Below, piece by piece: positions 16,901 through 23,872 of a stretch of DNA of 44,002 nucleotides (its first letter is position 1; each line of letters opens with the position of its first letter). The notes under the pieces were generated by a model. That model ran no database searches. It was not told where the DNA came from and worked only from the letters and a program-made list of their open reading frames with translations. This DNA comes from Pirellulales bacterium (GTDB lineage: Bacteria > Planctomycetota > Planctomycetia > Pirellulales > Thermoguttaceae): positions 1-44,002 of the forward strand of contig JAFGLH010000143.1 of assembly GCA_016928165.1 (NCBI GenBank), read 5' to 3'. The translations under genes were made by a program, and so were the position numbers.

Positions 16901-17368
16901 CACCCCGGCGCTGAGGTTGTAGAGCAACTCGGCGGCGGCGGTGTCGCCGAGCGTGGCCAATTCTTGAATTTCCCGCAGTCCGACGGCGAAGACGTTGTTG
17001 AATACCGCCTCGTCGACGTTCGAGAGGATGACTTTGAGAAAGTGTTCTCCCTGGCGGGTGCCGTCGGGCGCGGTGAGCGTAAGCTGCTCGCCCGGCGCGC
17101 CGCCGTTTTCCGCCTGGTATCGCCCGATCAGGAAGCGGCCGTTGGCTCCGGCGACTTCGATCTCTCCGCCGGGGCGTCCGCCGTGCAAGGGTGGAAAGTA
17201 TTGCCGTCGCGGCGCGAAGCCGTAGAGCATGGAACGGATAAACTGCAAGAGGGTAGTCTTGCCGGCCTCGTTCGGTCCGTAGAACACGTTCAGGGCGTGG
17301 GAGAGTTTTTCTATCTTCAACCCGCTCCAAACGCCGTAACCATCGACGTTGAAAGTAGCGATTTTCAT
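13928..17368 (-). CDS. YhaN/SbcC-like AAA ATPase with membrane helices, carrying repeat insertions
   Basis: A 1146-residue SMC/Rad50-type ATPase of the YhaN group, the ATPase partner of a YhaO/SbcD-like protein. Walker A GPNEAGKT is at residues 31-38. Long coiled-coil arms cover about 170-450 and 540-950. Two hydrophobic helices near 470-527 (LIGLGAAFVTGVVLLLTGLF region) are a YhaN feature that tethers the arms to the membrane. The signature LSRGTREQLFLSLRLALAES precedes Walker B LILDDVLVNFD near residue 1016. The C-terminal tail is Lys-rich, then highly acidic. Residues about 687-740 are encoded by one family-A and one family-B repeat placed side by side. The ATG overlaps the yhaO stop (ATGA, 17365-17368). 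Normal YhaN is about 960 residues. A role in DNA-end or chromosome maintenance is inferred. Confidence 0.88.
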   Translation of the reverse strand: MKIATFNVDGYGVWSGLKIEKLSHALNVFYGPNEAGKTTLLQFIRSMLYGFAPRRQYFPPLHGGRPGGEIEVAGANGRFLIGRYQAENGGAPGEQLTLTAPDGTRQGEHFLKVILSNVDEAVFNNVFAVGLREIQELATLGDTAAAELLYNLSAGVDGVSLVDVLRELETSRNRVLDARGQPSLVLQLSSQRQKLLAEIEELSSINHRYARLAAECETAGADSTRLEEEANRAERLAEVMDLAAVVRQPWRRRVELNEQLAAIGPSGDIPPNAVERLDALNARIERRRRRLERIVARRDALRREYASLKINEPLRRQAARIEALAEQEPWIARLRTQIAELESEIGRLETAVATEAKRLGFSELPAALPSPKPGELASLRQPAKALGEAVERLNAAKRKGESARAEAESLDRQLQSSLTALGEDDLDEARNRAADAVAALQRRVEIDERIERDGKYLTELEERSRRLVDRQLLPASALIGLGAAFVTGVVLLLTGLFIPETIVGTAGLTLALLGAAGSAAAAFAKVMLERSNVQQLDACRKQIESVGGQIRRAKQERDAYDARVPGERPIADRTQAARRELAALEELSPLAARRETARAEAASASHRVAEAREAARAARRRWRSALAAVGMPDNFSPKQFHRLVRRGGRIHEMQRRWDERREELRRRRSEMESLSGRIAQIAAEAGINISPLPQAGEGPGVRAVGMVEHYPSSATAGLPSSAQDHPWNSTAGQAGSGTLLNDPLAQIRLLVEAAARQEQAVARREAIRRQAKGRRGATEKYEESIARLNRRRRELFIEAGVKDEQEYRRRALEQARGEEIRAQREEITREIDALLASRCTREAIARHLDGEDADSLDERREEARRRATELRGQLGGLLERRGRMNEQLRSLADDWQLAAKRLELAVIDKRLRDAVARWRTLATACRVLDEIRESYERHRQPETLRAASGYLDRFTQGRYLRVWTPLGERSLRVDDAEGRSLPVEALSRGTREQLFLSLRLALAESYARRGAPLPLILDDVLVNFDADRAKAAAAVLRDFAAAGHQLLVFTCHEHILKLFKSLKTAVARLPDNSESGGVVTLEAPKAPERPKSGKAAAKKSKPKPKPRRAAEIEVVEDDEEEQIDDESLWDEDDNEDDIDDDVDAAA
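15156..15231. repeat. Family-B 27-22-27 inverted-repeat element inside yhaN
   Basis: Arms 15156-15182 and 15205-15231 match at 25 of 27 positions as reverse complements, with a 22-base spacer exactly as at 4740-4815. On the minus strand it reads ATAGLPSSA ... TAGQAGSGT, the same phase as in blaR1. Confidence 0.87.
15258..15303. repeat. Family-A palindromic element inside yhaN
   Basis: A perfect 12-bp stem (15275-15286 with 15289-15300, TT loop), nearly identical to 526-571. On the minus strand it encodes SPLPQAGEGPGVRAV within the coiled-coil region. Confidence 0.87.
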
Positions 17369-18597
17369 TCGTTGGGCACCTCGCCGGTCAAGAGGTCTAC
17401 TCCCAGGGCCGCCGCCTCGCGCAACGCCCGCTCGCGGGCCGGTTCGTCGGCCAGCTCGGCGACGACGGCCAATTCTCCGCCGCGGTCGGCCTCGGCCAGA
17501 TAGGCTTCCAGCCCGAGCGGCTCGCCGGGGTTCATTTGAAATTGGCGGACGGCGCGGAGGAAGTCGCCGCGGATCGTCTCTTGTTCGTACCAATCCCGGG
17601 GCCACGTCTGCGACGGCTCCGCTTCCAGCGACACGCTCCAGGCGGCCGGCGAGCGATAGCCATAGTCGCCGCGAAGCCGTTCTATCAGTTCGGCGGCCAA
17701 TGACCCGCGCCGCAGTCGATCCACCAACGGCCCGACTCCGGCGACGGTCCACGAAATCAGCAGCACGGCGGCGGGCATGGATTCCAACAAGGCATTGAGT
17801 CTTTCCCGCAGATGGGCTTCCGCTTCCTCGACGGTCGCGGCCGGCTCGACCGACAGCCGCTCGGCGATCCAACGCGCCGAGTCGGTCGGTATCAGGCTGG
17901 TCCGCGCTTGACCGTGCTCGTCCACCTGCACCAACGTGCAGCCGTGTACGCCGGTTTCCTCCGGGCAGCGTCCCTGAGTGGTTCCGCAGTAGTGGATCGC
18001 GGCTGGCCCGCCGAGCGGAGTGCTTCTATCGTGACGGCCGCCGAGCGCCCAGTAATTGATCCCCCGCGCTTGCAGCGCGGCCGGATCGGGCCGGCCGTGA
18101 GCGACGGCGACGGTGAACAGACCTGTTTGGTCGGGGACGAAATCGTCCGGCCGCCAGGGTCGCCGATCATCGCAGCTCGTGCCCAGCACTTTTGCCGTCG
18201 GGCCTCCCTCGCCTCGGACGAGGACTCCTTGCACTTGCCCGCGGGGAAAGAAGTGAACGTTTTGCGGGAGTCTCACGGCTGCGGGCCAGGATTCGGGCAG
18301 GTCGATCATCGAACCGGCCCAATATACTTCAATCCCACGCTCGGCCAGGCGGACGAATTGCTCGGCCAGAAAAAGCGGCCCGCGCGGCCCCATCTCGGCG
18401 GTGTTCAACAATCCGCCGGGCAAGACCACGAAGTCGACGCCTTCGGCCAACGCTGCGTCGAATGTCCGTCTCGCCGCCGAAAAGGGCGATTCGAGGAAAA
18501 GCTCCCTCAAGTGGTCGGGCACTTCCGCCACGCCCATCAACGGACGTTCCAAATGGAAGTCGCTGGCATGAATGAATCGAAATGGGCGAATCGACAT
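17365..18597 (-). CDS. YhaO/SbcD-like metallophosphoesterase homologue with a degenerate active site
   Basis: A 410-residue calcineurin-like phosphoesterase-fold protein, first gene of the yhaO-yhaN pair. Start ATG 18597 is preceded by GGGAGG at 5 bases. Motif I is kept (HASDFH, Asp13 and His15). Motif II, normally GDxxD, reads GGLLN (residues 61-65). Motif III, normally GNHD, reads GSMID (95-99). The HG motif is present (VAHGR), and motif V, normally GHxH, reads GGRHD. At least three expected metal or catalytic ligands are therefore missing, so nuclease activity is doubtful although the fold and the ATPase partner remain. The C-terminal half (about 230-410) would be the capping and ATPase-contact region. 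A structural or regulatory role is inferred. Confidence 0.82.
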   Translation of the reverse strand: MSIRPFRFIHASDFHLERPLMGVAEVPDHLRELFLESPFSAARRTFDAALAEGVDFVVLPGGLLNTAEMGPRGPLFLAEQFVRLAERGIEVYWAGSMIDLPESWPAAVRLPQNVHFFPRGQVQGVLVRGEGGPTAKVLGTSCDDRRPWRPDDFVPDQTGLFTVAVAHGRPDPAALQARGINYWALGGRHDRSTPLGGPAAIHYCGTTQGRCPEETGVHGCTLVQVDEHGQARTSLIPTDSARWIAERLSVEPAATVEEAEAHLRERLNALLESMPAAVLLISWTVAGVGPLVDRLRRGSLAAELIERLRGDYGYRSPAAWSVSLEAEPSQTWPRDWYEQETIRGDFLRAVRQFQMNPGEPLGLEAYLAEADRGGELAVVAELADEPARERALREAAALGVDLLTGEVPNE

Positions 18598-18784
18598 GGA
18601 CGCCTCCCTGCGATGCCGCGGTGCTATTGGGAAATATTCTTCCGGCCGCACAACCGCCGACCGTGCCGAGAGATAGACTCAACTGCGGAGTTTACCAGGG
18701 ATTGTAAAATGGTGCTACGGCGATTTGTGCGGTTGCCGGGCAAAACAGGGGGTGTGGGGTATATAGAGATACTTAAACAAGACA

Positions 18785-18814
18785 TTGACGAAACGTCGAT
18801 TGTGTCCGTATACT
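18785..18814 (+). promoter_or_regulatory. Promoter of the TPR/rluD genes
   Basis: TTGACG (18785-18790), 18-base spacer, TATACT (18809-18814), both boxes one base from consensus. The leader to ATG 18928 would be about 107 bases. Confidence 0.65.
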
Positions 18815-18844
18815 GGAAAACCTTATAAATGCGGCTCGTTTAGC

Positions 18845-18863
18845 GGCCGTCGGCGCGACGGCC
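18845..18863 (+). promoter_or_regulatory. Leader hairpin
   Basis: GGCCGTC (18845-18851) pairs perfectly with GACGGCC (18857-18863) in the predicted 5' leader of the TPR gene. Function unknown; no match to a riboswitch was recognised. Confidence 0.4.
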
Positions 18864-18927
18864 ACCATGTTGCATCGCCAATGCCATACCGGCTGCGGCC
18901 AAACAATTTGTGAAAGAACCATAAACC

Positions 18928-19650
18928 ATGAAAAGCGAACGTCGGCACGAACTTCAACACAACGCCCTGGCCGACTGGCTGGTAAAGATCGGGACCGCGC
19001 TGAAGCCGTACCAAAATCTCATTTTCGTGGCGGCAATACTCTTGTTGGCGGCGTTTGCCGTACATGCCTGGTGGTCGCGGACCGCGGAAGCGGAAGCCGG
19101 CAAGGCTTGGACCAAGCTGTTCGACGGCATGGGAAACAATAATGTAACGAAGTTGGCGGATGTGATCGACGATTATCCCAACACAACCGTTTCCCACGCG
19201 GCCGCGGTGCTCTCGGGCGATTATCGGCTGTCCGACGGCTGCTATACGCTTTTTCAAAACAAGGAGCGCGGCAAGCAACGGTTGGACATGGCGATAATTC
19301 ATTACGAAACCGATCGCCGGGAAGGGGGGGACGCGATGTTGCTTGCCCGGGCCACCTTCGGACTCGCCCGCGCGAAAGAGGCCAAAGGCGAATTGGAAGA
19401 GGCGGAGAAATACTATCGGGAAGTTGCGGACAAGTGGCCCGACGGGGCCTTTTGCGCCGCGGCCAAAAAGCGCTTGGAAGAGTTGAAACGACCCGAAATC
19501 CGGCAGTTGTACCGGGACCTCGACGACCCGAACCTATTCGATCCGCAGCCGGAGTTCTCCCACGAGTTCGAGGTTCCGGGGCGGAAGCCGGGATTCGACA
19601 TGAAGGACGTGCCCCAAGAGGACGCGGCCGAGTTTCCCGGCCTCGAATAG
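18928..19650 (+). CDS. Membrane-anchored tetratricopeptide-like protein
   Basis: A 240-residue protein with a cytoplasmic N-terminus and one membrane helix (about residues 31-50, LIFVAAILLLAAFAVHAWW). A periplasmic or extracytoplasmic helical domain follows. TPR-like helices are visible: LARATFGLARAKEAKGELEEAEKYYREVADKWPD (about 133-166). The arrangement resembles YfgM/TPR_21-type proteins. The C-terminal tail is Pro/Asp-rich with DPNLFDPQPEF. It is six bases upstream of rluD on the same strand and probably co-transcribed from 18785-18814. The exact role is unknown; a chaperone or assembly-accessory role is only a family guess. Confidence 0.75.
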   Translation: MKSERRHELQHNALADWLVKIGTALKPYQNLIFVAAILLLAAFAVHAWWSRTAEAEAGKAWTKLFDGMGNNNVTKLADVIDDYPNTTVSHAAAVLSGDYRLSDGCYTLFQNKERGKQRLDMAIIHYETDRREGGDAMLLARATFGLARAKEAKGELEEAEKYYREVADKWPDGAFCAAAKKRLEELKRPEIRQLYRDLDDPNLFDPQPEFSHEFEVPGRKPGFDMKDVPQEDAAEFPGLE

Positions 19651-19656
19651 TGTTGC

Positions 19657-20658
19657 ATGGATCCGATGGCGATGGCGATTTCTTCGCAGCCGGTTGAATT
19701 GACCGTCGAGCAATCGGAGGCCGGCGCGCGGCTGGACGCCTTTCTGGCCCGACATTTCACCGACTACAGCCGCGTCCATCTGCGGCGCGTAATCTCGGCC
19801 GGCGGGGTGAAAGTCGACAGCCGCGGCGGAAAGCCGGCCTATCGGCTGAGGCCGGGTCAGCGGGTGTCGATTTTCCTGCCGGAAATTCCCCGCGAGTCGC
19901 CCCGTCCGGAAAATATCCCCTTGGACGTGCTCTACGAAGACGAACACCTGGCGGTGGTCAACAAGCCGCCGGGGATGGTCGTGCATCCGGCTCGGGGCCA
20001 TTGGTCCGGCACGCTCGCCTCCGCCTTGCAGTTCCGTTTTGGAGCGGGCCTCAGCGCGGCCGCCGGGGCGTGCCGGCCGGGAATCGTCCATCGGCTCGAC
20101 CGCGACACCAGCGGCACGATACTGGTCGCCCGAGACGACCGCGCGCACGCCGCGCTTTCCCGCCAGTTCGCCGAGCGACGGATTGAAAAGGAGTACTTCG
20201 CGCTGGTCGCGGGCAGTCCCGCTCGAGACAGCGACCTGATCGACTGCCCAATCGGTTGCCACCCCCGGGTCCGCGAAAAAATGGCCATTCGCCGCGACGA
20301 CTCGGCGAGCCGCGCCGCGCAAACTTATTACGAGGTGCTGGAACGATTCGACGGATTTGCCTCCGTCCGGGCATTGCCGAAGACCGGACGGACCCATCAG
20401 ATTCGAGTTCATTTGAACCACGCCGGTTTTCCGGTTCTCTGCGACCGGCAGTACGGCGGCCGGCGGCGGATCACCCGCGGCGAGCTGCGCCGCGATCCGG
20501 CCGATGCGTTGGTGTTGCTCGAGCGGCAGGCGTTGCACGCCCGGCGTTTGCGGTTCGCCCATCCGCTCGACGGTCGAGAGATGGAGATCGAGGCCCCGTT
20601 GCCGGCGGACATAGCGGGGGTGTTGGAAGAATTGCGGACTTGGCGTAAGATCGTTTAG
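19657..20658 (+). CDS. rluD: RluD-family ribosomal large-subunit pseudouridine synthase
   Basis: A 333-residue pseudouridine synthase that isomerises uridines in 23S rRNA. An N-terminal S4 RNA-binding domain (about 20-85: GARLDAFLARHFTDYSRVH ... GGVKVDS) is followed by the catalytic domain with the hallmark HRLDRDTSG (around residue 145; the Asp in RLD is the nucleophile) and KTGRTHQIRVH. Length is as expected for RluD/RluC. There is no strong ribosome-binding site, and it starts six bases after the TPR gene stop, so coupling is likely. The exact target position (for example 1911/1915/1917) cannot be fixed from sequence alone. Confidence 0.93.
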   Translation: MDPMAMAISSQPVELTVEQSEAGARLDAFLARHFTDYSRVHLRRVISAGGVKVDSRGGKPAYRLRPGQRVSIFLPEIPRESPRPENIPLDVLYEDEHLAVVNKPPGMVVHPARGHWSGTLASALQFRFGAGLSAAAGACRPGIVHRLDRDTSGTILVARDDRAHAALSRQFAERRIEKEYFALVAGSPARDSDLIDCPIGCHPRVREKMAIRRDDSASRAAQTYYEVLERFDGFASVRALPKTGRTHQIRVHLNHAGFPVLCDRQYGGRRRITRGELRRDPADALVLLERQALHARRLRFAHPLDGREMEIEAPLPADIAGVLEELRTWRKIV

Positions 20659-20749
20659 CGGCCGCTGAAACGGCGGCTTGAAACGTCGCTTTTCGCGGGG
20701 TAGGCGGAGCGAGGCGGACCGCGCCATTTTTTACAAGGGAGATTGAGCC

Positions 20750-21148
20750 ATGGGAATGTTGAAGGAATTCAAGGAGTTTGCCGTCAAGGGAAACGCGATC
20801 GACATGGCGGTGGGCCTGGTCGTCGGCGCCGCCTTCGGCAAGATCGTTTCCTCGTTGGTCAACGACGTCATTATGCCGCCCGTCGGCCTGCTGTTGGGGA
20901 AAGAGGATTTTTCCTCGTTGGCGATCAAGTTGAACGCGGAGACATCCCTTAAGTACGGTTTGTTCATCAACAACGTCATCGATTTCGCGATCGTGGCTTT
21001 CGCGATTTTTTTGGTCGTCAAGCAGATCAATCGATTGAAGAAGGCGCCGCCGCCGGCCGAGCCGACCACGAAAGAGTGTCCGAAATGCCGTTCCATCATT
21101 CCCCTGAAAGCGAGCCGATGCCCCTTCTGCACGTCGGAGTTGGCGTAG
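20750..21148 (+). CDS. mscL: Large-conductance mechanosensitive channel with C-terminal zinc ribbon
   Basis: A 132-residue MscL, which opens under membrane tension to release solutes on osmotic downshock. The N-terminal amphipathic segment [29 protein letters not shown] contains the pore-lining first helix. The second helix is [20 protein letters not shown] (about 82-101). Instead of ending in the usual helical bundle, the protein carries CPKC ... CPFC (about residues 110-127), a small zinc-ribbon motif. GGGAG lies seven bases before the ATG. It is a lone gene. Confidence 0.95.
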   Translation: MGMLKEFKEFAVKGNAIDMAVGLVVGAAFGKIVSSLVNDVIMPPVGLLLGKEDFSSLAIKLNAETSLKYGLFINNVIDFAIVAFAIFLVVKQINRLKKAPPPAEPTTKECPKCRSIIPLKASRCPFCTSELA

Positions 21149-21208
21149 AATTGGGCGGTGCGGCGCGGATACTATAGCGACCGTCCGCACGGTGGAATTT
21201 CCCTTGAT

Positions 21209-21233
21209 GGCGTGGCGGTTGAACTGCCGCCCC
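21209..21233. repeat. GGGGTGGCAGTT-family palindrome, variant
   Basis: GGCGTGGCGGTTGAACTGCCGCCCC, between the convergent mscL and DUF1080 genes. It may double as a structured transcript end but has no T-run. Confidence 0.65.
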
Positions 21234-21275
21234 AACGCGAGTTTGACGCTGATTTGGAACGGAATGGATTCCGTT

Positions 21276-21947
21276 CTACTTTTTCAACTCGCGGAGCCGG
21301 ATGTTGCGGACCGCGCCTTTTGTGATCCAGGTGCAGATGCCCAACGGCCGGCAGAGATCGACCTCGTCGCGAATGCCGAACGTGTGCTCTTTTCGCGGCT
21401 GATCGACGACCTGCTTGTCGCCGATCCACGCCTCAATGGCTTTATCGGTGACGCGGATGCGGATGCGATACCACTTGTTTTCCTCAAAATCGTAAGTCGA
21501 GGTGGTCTGGTTCTCCGAGGCGTCGCGTCGATCGACGTTCGACAGGCCGACGAGCAAGCCGCCCCAGCCGCCGACGACCAGCGAGCAATGTTCCTCTCCG
21601 ACGGGGAAGGTGGTGGTGCAAAAGAAATCGCTTCCCTCCAGCCGGATCCCCTCCAGGGCGAGTTCGTAGTTGTTTTTCGGCGGTTTGCCGGTCCAGGCGA
21701 TGCCGGTCATCATGGCGCCAGTGTCCATGACGATGGCGCCGTCTTTAACATAAACCTTTCCCTCGCCGCCGAACCGGGGGGCTTTCCAACCTTCGAGCGT
21801 TTTGCCGTCGAAGAGTTCTTTCCAGGCCGGTTGTTGCTGCTGCTTCTCGGTCTGCTCGGCGGTGGAGTGGCGGTTTTGCCACAACATGGCGGCGCCGACG
21901 ATCATCAGCGACAGGCCGCAAAACATCCAAGGACGCGAGTAATTCAT
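21276..21947 (-). CDS. DUF1080 (3-keto-disaccharide hydrolase-like) protein
   Basis: A 223-residue secreted or membrane-anchored protein: N-terminal signal anchor (MNYSRPWMFCGLSLMIVGAAML), Gln-rich linker, then a DUF1080 concanavalin-like domain starting WKELFDGKTLEGWKAP and ending GICTWITKGAVRNIRLREL. DUF1080 proteins are expanded in planctomycetes and some are reported to act on 3-keto sugars or glycosides. It lies seven bases downstream of the MFS transporter gene on the same strand, so the two are probably one operon for import and processing of a small carbohydrate or aromatic compound; the substrate is not evident. Confidence 0.87.
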   Translation of the reverse strand: MNYSRPWMFCGLSLMIVGAAMLWQNRHSTAEQTEKQQQQPAWKELFDGKTLEGWKAPRFGGEGKVYVKDGAIVMDTGAMMTGIAWTGKPPKNNYELALEGIRLEGSDFFCTTTFPVGEEHCSLVVGGWGGLLVGLSNVDRRDASENQTTSTYDFEENKWYRIRIRVTDKAIEAWIGDKQVVDQPRKEHTFGIRDEVDLCRPLGICTWITKGAVRNIRLRELKK

Positions 21948-21954
21948 GGCGCGG

Positions 21955-23370
21955 TTATTCGGGTAACGGTTTGCCTTTGGTTTCGGGAACGAACCAGATC
22001 AGGATCATTCCGAGAATGTAGACCAGCGTTATGTTCGCACAAGCCAATGCGTAGTCGCCGCCGAGCAGACTGACGAGTTGTCCCATATACAGCGCGCCGA
22101 CGGCGGCCAGCACGCGGCCCAGGTTGAAGCAAATCCCTTGGCCCGTGGCGCGCACCCGAGTGGGGAACAATTCCGGCAGGTAAAGAGGCAGCCAGCCGTA
22201 GAAGGAGGCCGTGATCCCCCCGGCCACGAAAGTAACGAACAGGAACCACAGGCCGTAGGAATCGACGTACCTGTAAAGGTAAGCGCACGACAGGAGCGAC
22301 AGCAGGCAGAGGCCGAAATAAATGGGGCGTCGGCCCATGAAGCCCGCCAACACGGGCGCGACGAAGCAGCCAAGGATCGCCCCGATCGACAGCGCTATCT
22401 GCGTATGGGACTTTGCGGGCGAGGCGATACTCTCCACTTCTTTCCACTGTTCGCTTGCCAAAAAGCCCGGCACCTCGATTTGTTTGCCGCCTTCAATTTT
22501 GGTATAGCCGCGGATCAGCTTGACGCGCTCGTCGAACGTATCGGCACGTTCAACTTCTTGTTGTTGTTCATCTGTCAGAAACCCCGGTCCCGCGGCCACT
22601 TCGACCTGCTTGATCTGCTCTACCCAAGACGGCGTCCAACCGGAAACGGCCGCCCAGGTGCCAATCAGCGGAATGGAGGCGAAAATGATGCCGAAGAGCG
22701 TTTTTTTCCGGAGGCCCGGTCCGAAAACCTCGCGGAGCGGCTGCGATTTGCCCAGCTTGAGCGAGTCCTTCCAACGTTGCGATTCGGGGACCATCGCGAT
22801 GACGATAAACGCCAACAGCGCCGGGCAGGCCCCGACGAGCATTACCCATCGCCACGCATCTTCGGTAACCTTCCCGACGGAACCGACAACGGCTATGAAG
22901 AGGAAGCCGAAATTGGCCGCCGCGCCGATGGCTCCGGCAAGCTTAGGTCGATGTTTTTCCGGCCAACATTCCATGACCAAAGCGACGGCCAAGGCCCATT
23001 CGCCGCCCATGCCCAACGAGGCGATGAAGCGGAAAACGCCCAACTGCCACGGGGCGGTTGCTAGAGCGCAGGCCCCGGTGAACAGGGAGTATATCAAGAT
23101 GGCGACGGTCATCGTTCGCACCCGGCCGAGTTTGTCTCCCAGCCAGCCGAAAACCACTCCGCCCAAGGCGCAACCCAACAGAAAGGCGGCCACGACAATG
23201 CCGTTCCACTGCGAAATTTCCGAATCGCTGGTCATGCCCAGGCTCAGCAAAGCCGGGCGGATGACGATCGGGAATAGCCCCATCTCCACGCCGTCGAACA
23301 TCCAGCCGAGAAACGCCGCCACCAGCACCAGCCACCGCTGAAAGGCCGTATAGGGTTTGCTCTCGCTCAT
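21955..23370 (-). CDS. MFS transporter
   Basis: A 471-residue major facilitator with about twelve helices. The loop 2-3 signature FGWLGDKLGRVRT (about residues 75-87) and the first-half motif GMGGEWALAVALVMECWPEKHR identify the sugar/metabolite porter type. A long hydrophilic central loop (about 245-320, with repeated PGFL motifs) separates the halves, and the second half has GFMGRRPIYFG and PELFPTRVRATGQG. It is the first gene of a pair with DUF1080. A promoter TTGCCG-N17-TATACT is at 23443-23471. The substrate is unresolved. Confidence 0.9.
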   Translation of the reverse strand: MSESKPYTAFQRWLVLVAAFLGWMFDGVEMGLFPIVIRPALLSLGMTSDSEISQWNGIVVAAFLLGCALGGVVFGWLGDKLGRVRTMTVAILIYSLFTGACALATAPWQLGVFRFIASLGMGGEWALAVALVMECWPEKHRPKLAGAIGAAANFGFLFIAVVGSVGKVTEDAWRWVMLVGACPALLAFIVIAMVPESQRWKDSLKLGKSQPLREVFGPGLRKKTLFGIIFASIPLIGTWAAVSGWTPSWVEQIKQVEVAAGPGFLTDEQQQEVERADTFDERVKLIRGYTKIEGGKQIEVPGFLASEQWKEVESIASPAKSHTQIALSIGAILGCFVAPVLAGFMGRRPIYFGLCLLSLLSCAYLYRYVDSYGLWFLFVTFVAGGITASFYGWLPLYLPELFPTRVRATGQGICFNLGRVLAAVGALYMGQLVSLLGGDYALACANITLVYILGMILIWFVPETKGKPLPE

Positions 23371-23442
23371 CTGGTTCCTCGCGTTCGTGTGAAAAGCGGT
23401 CCCTCGAGCCGGAATTTTCCTGCAAGATTGTCGGAATCAAAC

Positions 23443-23471
23443 AGTATAGGCGAACCGAAGGGGGGCGGCAA
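23443..23471 (-). promoter_or_regulatory. Promoter of the MFS-DUF1080 operon
   Basis: On the minus strand TTGCCG (23471-23466), 17-base spacer, TATACT (23448-23443), with a leader of about 65 bases. Confidence 0.5.
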
Positions 23472-23579
23472 CCGTTGGAAAACGCGAATAGGACTTTTAC
23501 CTTGACGCGGTTGCTTTCCATACAACGATTGAAATGCCCCACGACTGCGGACGTGGGGGGAAGAACTTCTCGGCGTTAC

Positions 23580-23608
23580 CCCCGCGAACGACGTCGCGGG
23601 GCGTTTTT
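23580..23608 (+). terminator. Orphan Rho-independent terminator
   Basis: CCCCGCGA (23580-23587) pairs with TCGCGGGG (23594-23601), followed by CG and TTTTT. No protein gene precedes it on the + strand. A second hairpin (CCCCACG ... CGTGGGG, about 23537-23557) lies just upstream and TTGACG at 23502, so it may end a short non-coding transcript. Confidence 0.65.
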
Positions 23609-23626
23609 ATTCAAAATCATCTCGTT

Positions 23627-23673
23627 GGGGTGGCAGTTTTCTTTCCTTGGGGTGGCAGTTGAACTGCCACCCC
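23627..23673. repeat. GGGGTGGCAGTT repeat, half copy plus full palindrome
   Basis: A half copy GGGGTGGCAGTTTT at 23627-23640 is followed by a perfect palindrome at 23649-23673. Confidence 0.75.
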
Positions 23674-23737
23674 ATCATCGAGAATCCCTCGCGACAGAAA
23701 ACACCCTATCCCGCCTATTTTCGCCATACGGCCGCCG

Positions 23738-23801
23738 CAATACCAATATTACACGGTCCGCCGCGAACCGCTCTTGACCCTGCAAAGAGGTATTGGTATT
23801 G
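23738..23801. repeat. Long-range inverted repeat CAATACCAATA
   Basis: CAATACCAATA (23738-23748) and TATTGGTATTG (23791-23801) are exact reverse complements around a 42-base loop, 72 bases ahead of the GTG start at 23873. It may be a structured leader or a regulator site. Confidence 0.5.
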
Positions 23802-23872
23802 AACCGCTCCACTTGTCGCCGCTCTTTTCAAGGATACCCCTACTGTCAGCCAATCATCAAAGGGGAACAGAG

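Larger units (their letters stand above)
18598..18927. other. Divergent promoter region between yhaO and the TPR gene
   Basis: 330 bases without a gene. It holds the TPR-gene promoter (18785-18814) and a leader hairpin (18845-18863). No clear minus-strand promoter for yhaO was picked out. Confidence 0.5.
23371..23872. other. Divergent intergenic region with hairpins and repeats
   Basis: About 500 bases without a convincing gene. It holds the MFS promoter, a pair of strong hairpins ending in a T-run (23537-23608), GGGGTGGCAGTT repeats (23627-23673) and a long-range 11-bp inverted repeat (23738-23801). Confidence 0.55.

Noticed and set aside
16388-17503. 371-codon + strand frame opposite yhaN
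   Set aside because: Antisense shadow of the Walker A and coiled-coil region.
19534-20727. 397-codon minus-strand frame opposite rluD
   Set aside because: Antisense shadow; the + strand has the HRLDRDTSG motif.
23475-23777. 100-codon + strand frame
   Set aside because: It runs through hairpins and a GGGGTGGCAGTT repeat; composition is not protein-like.
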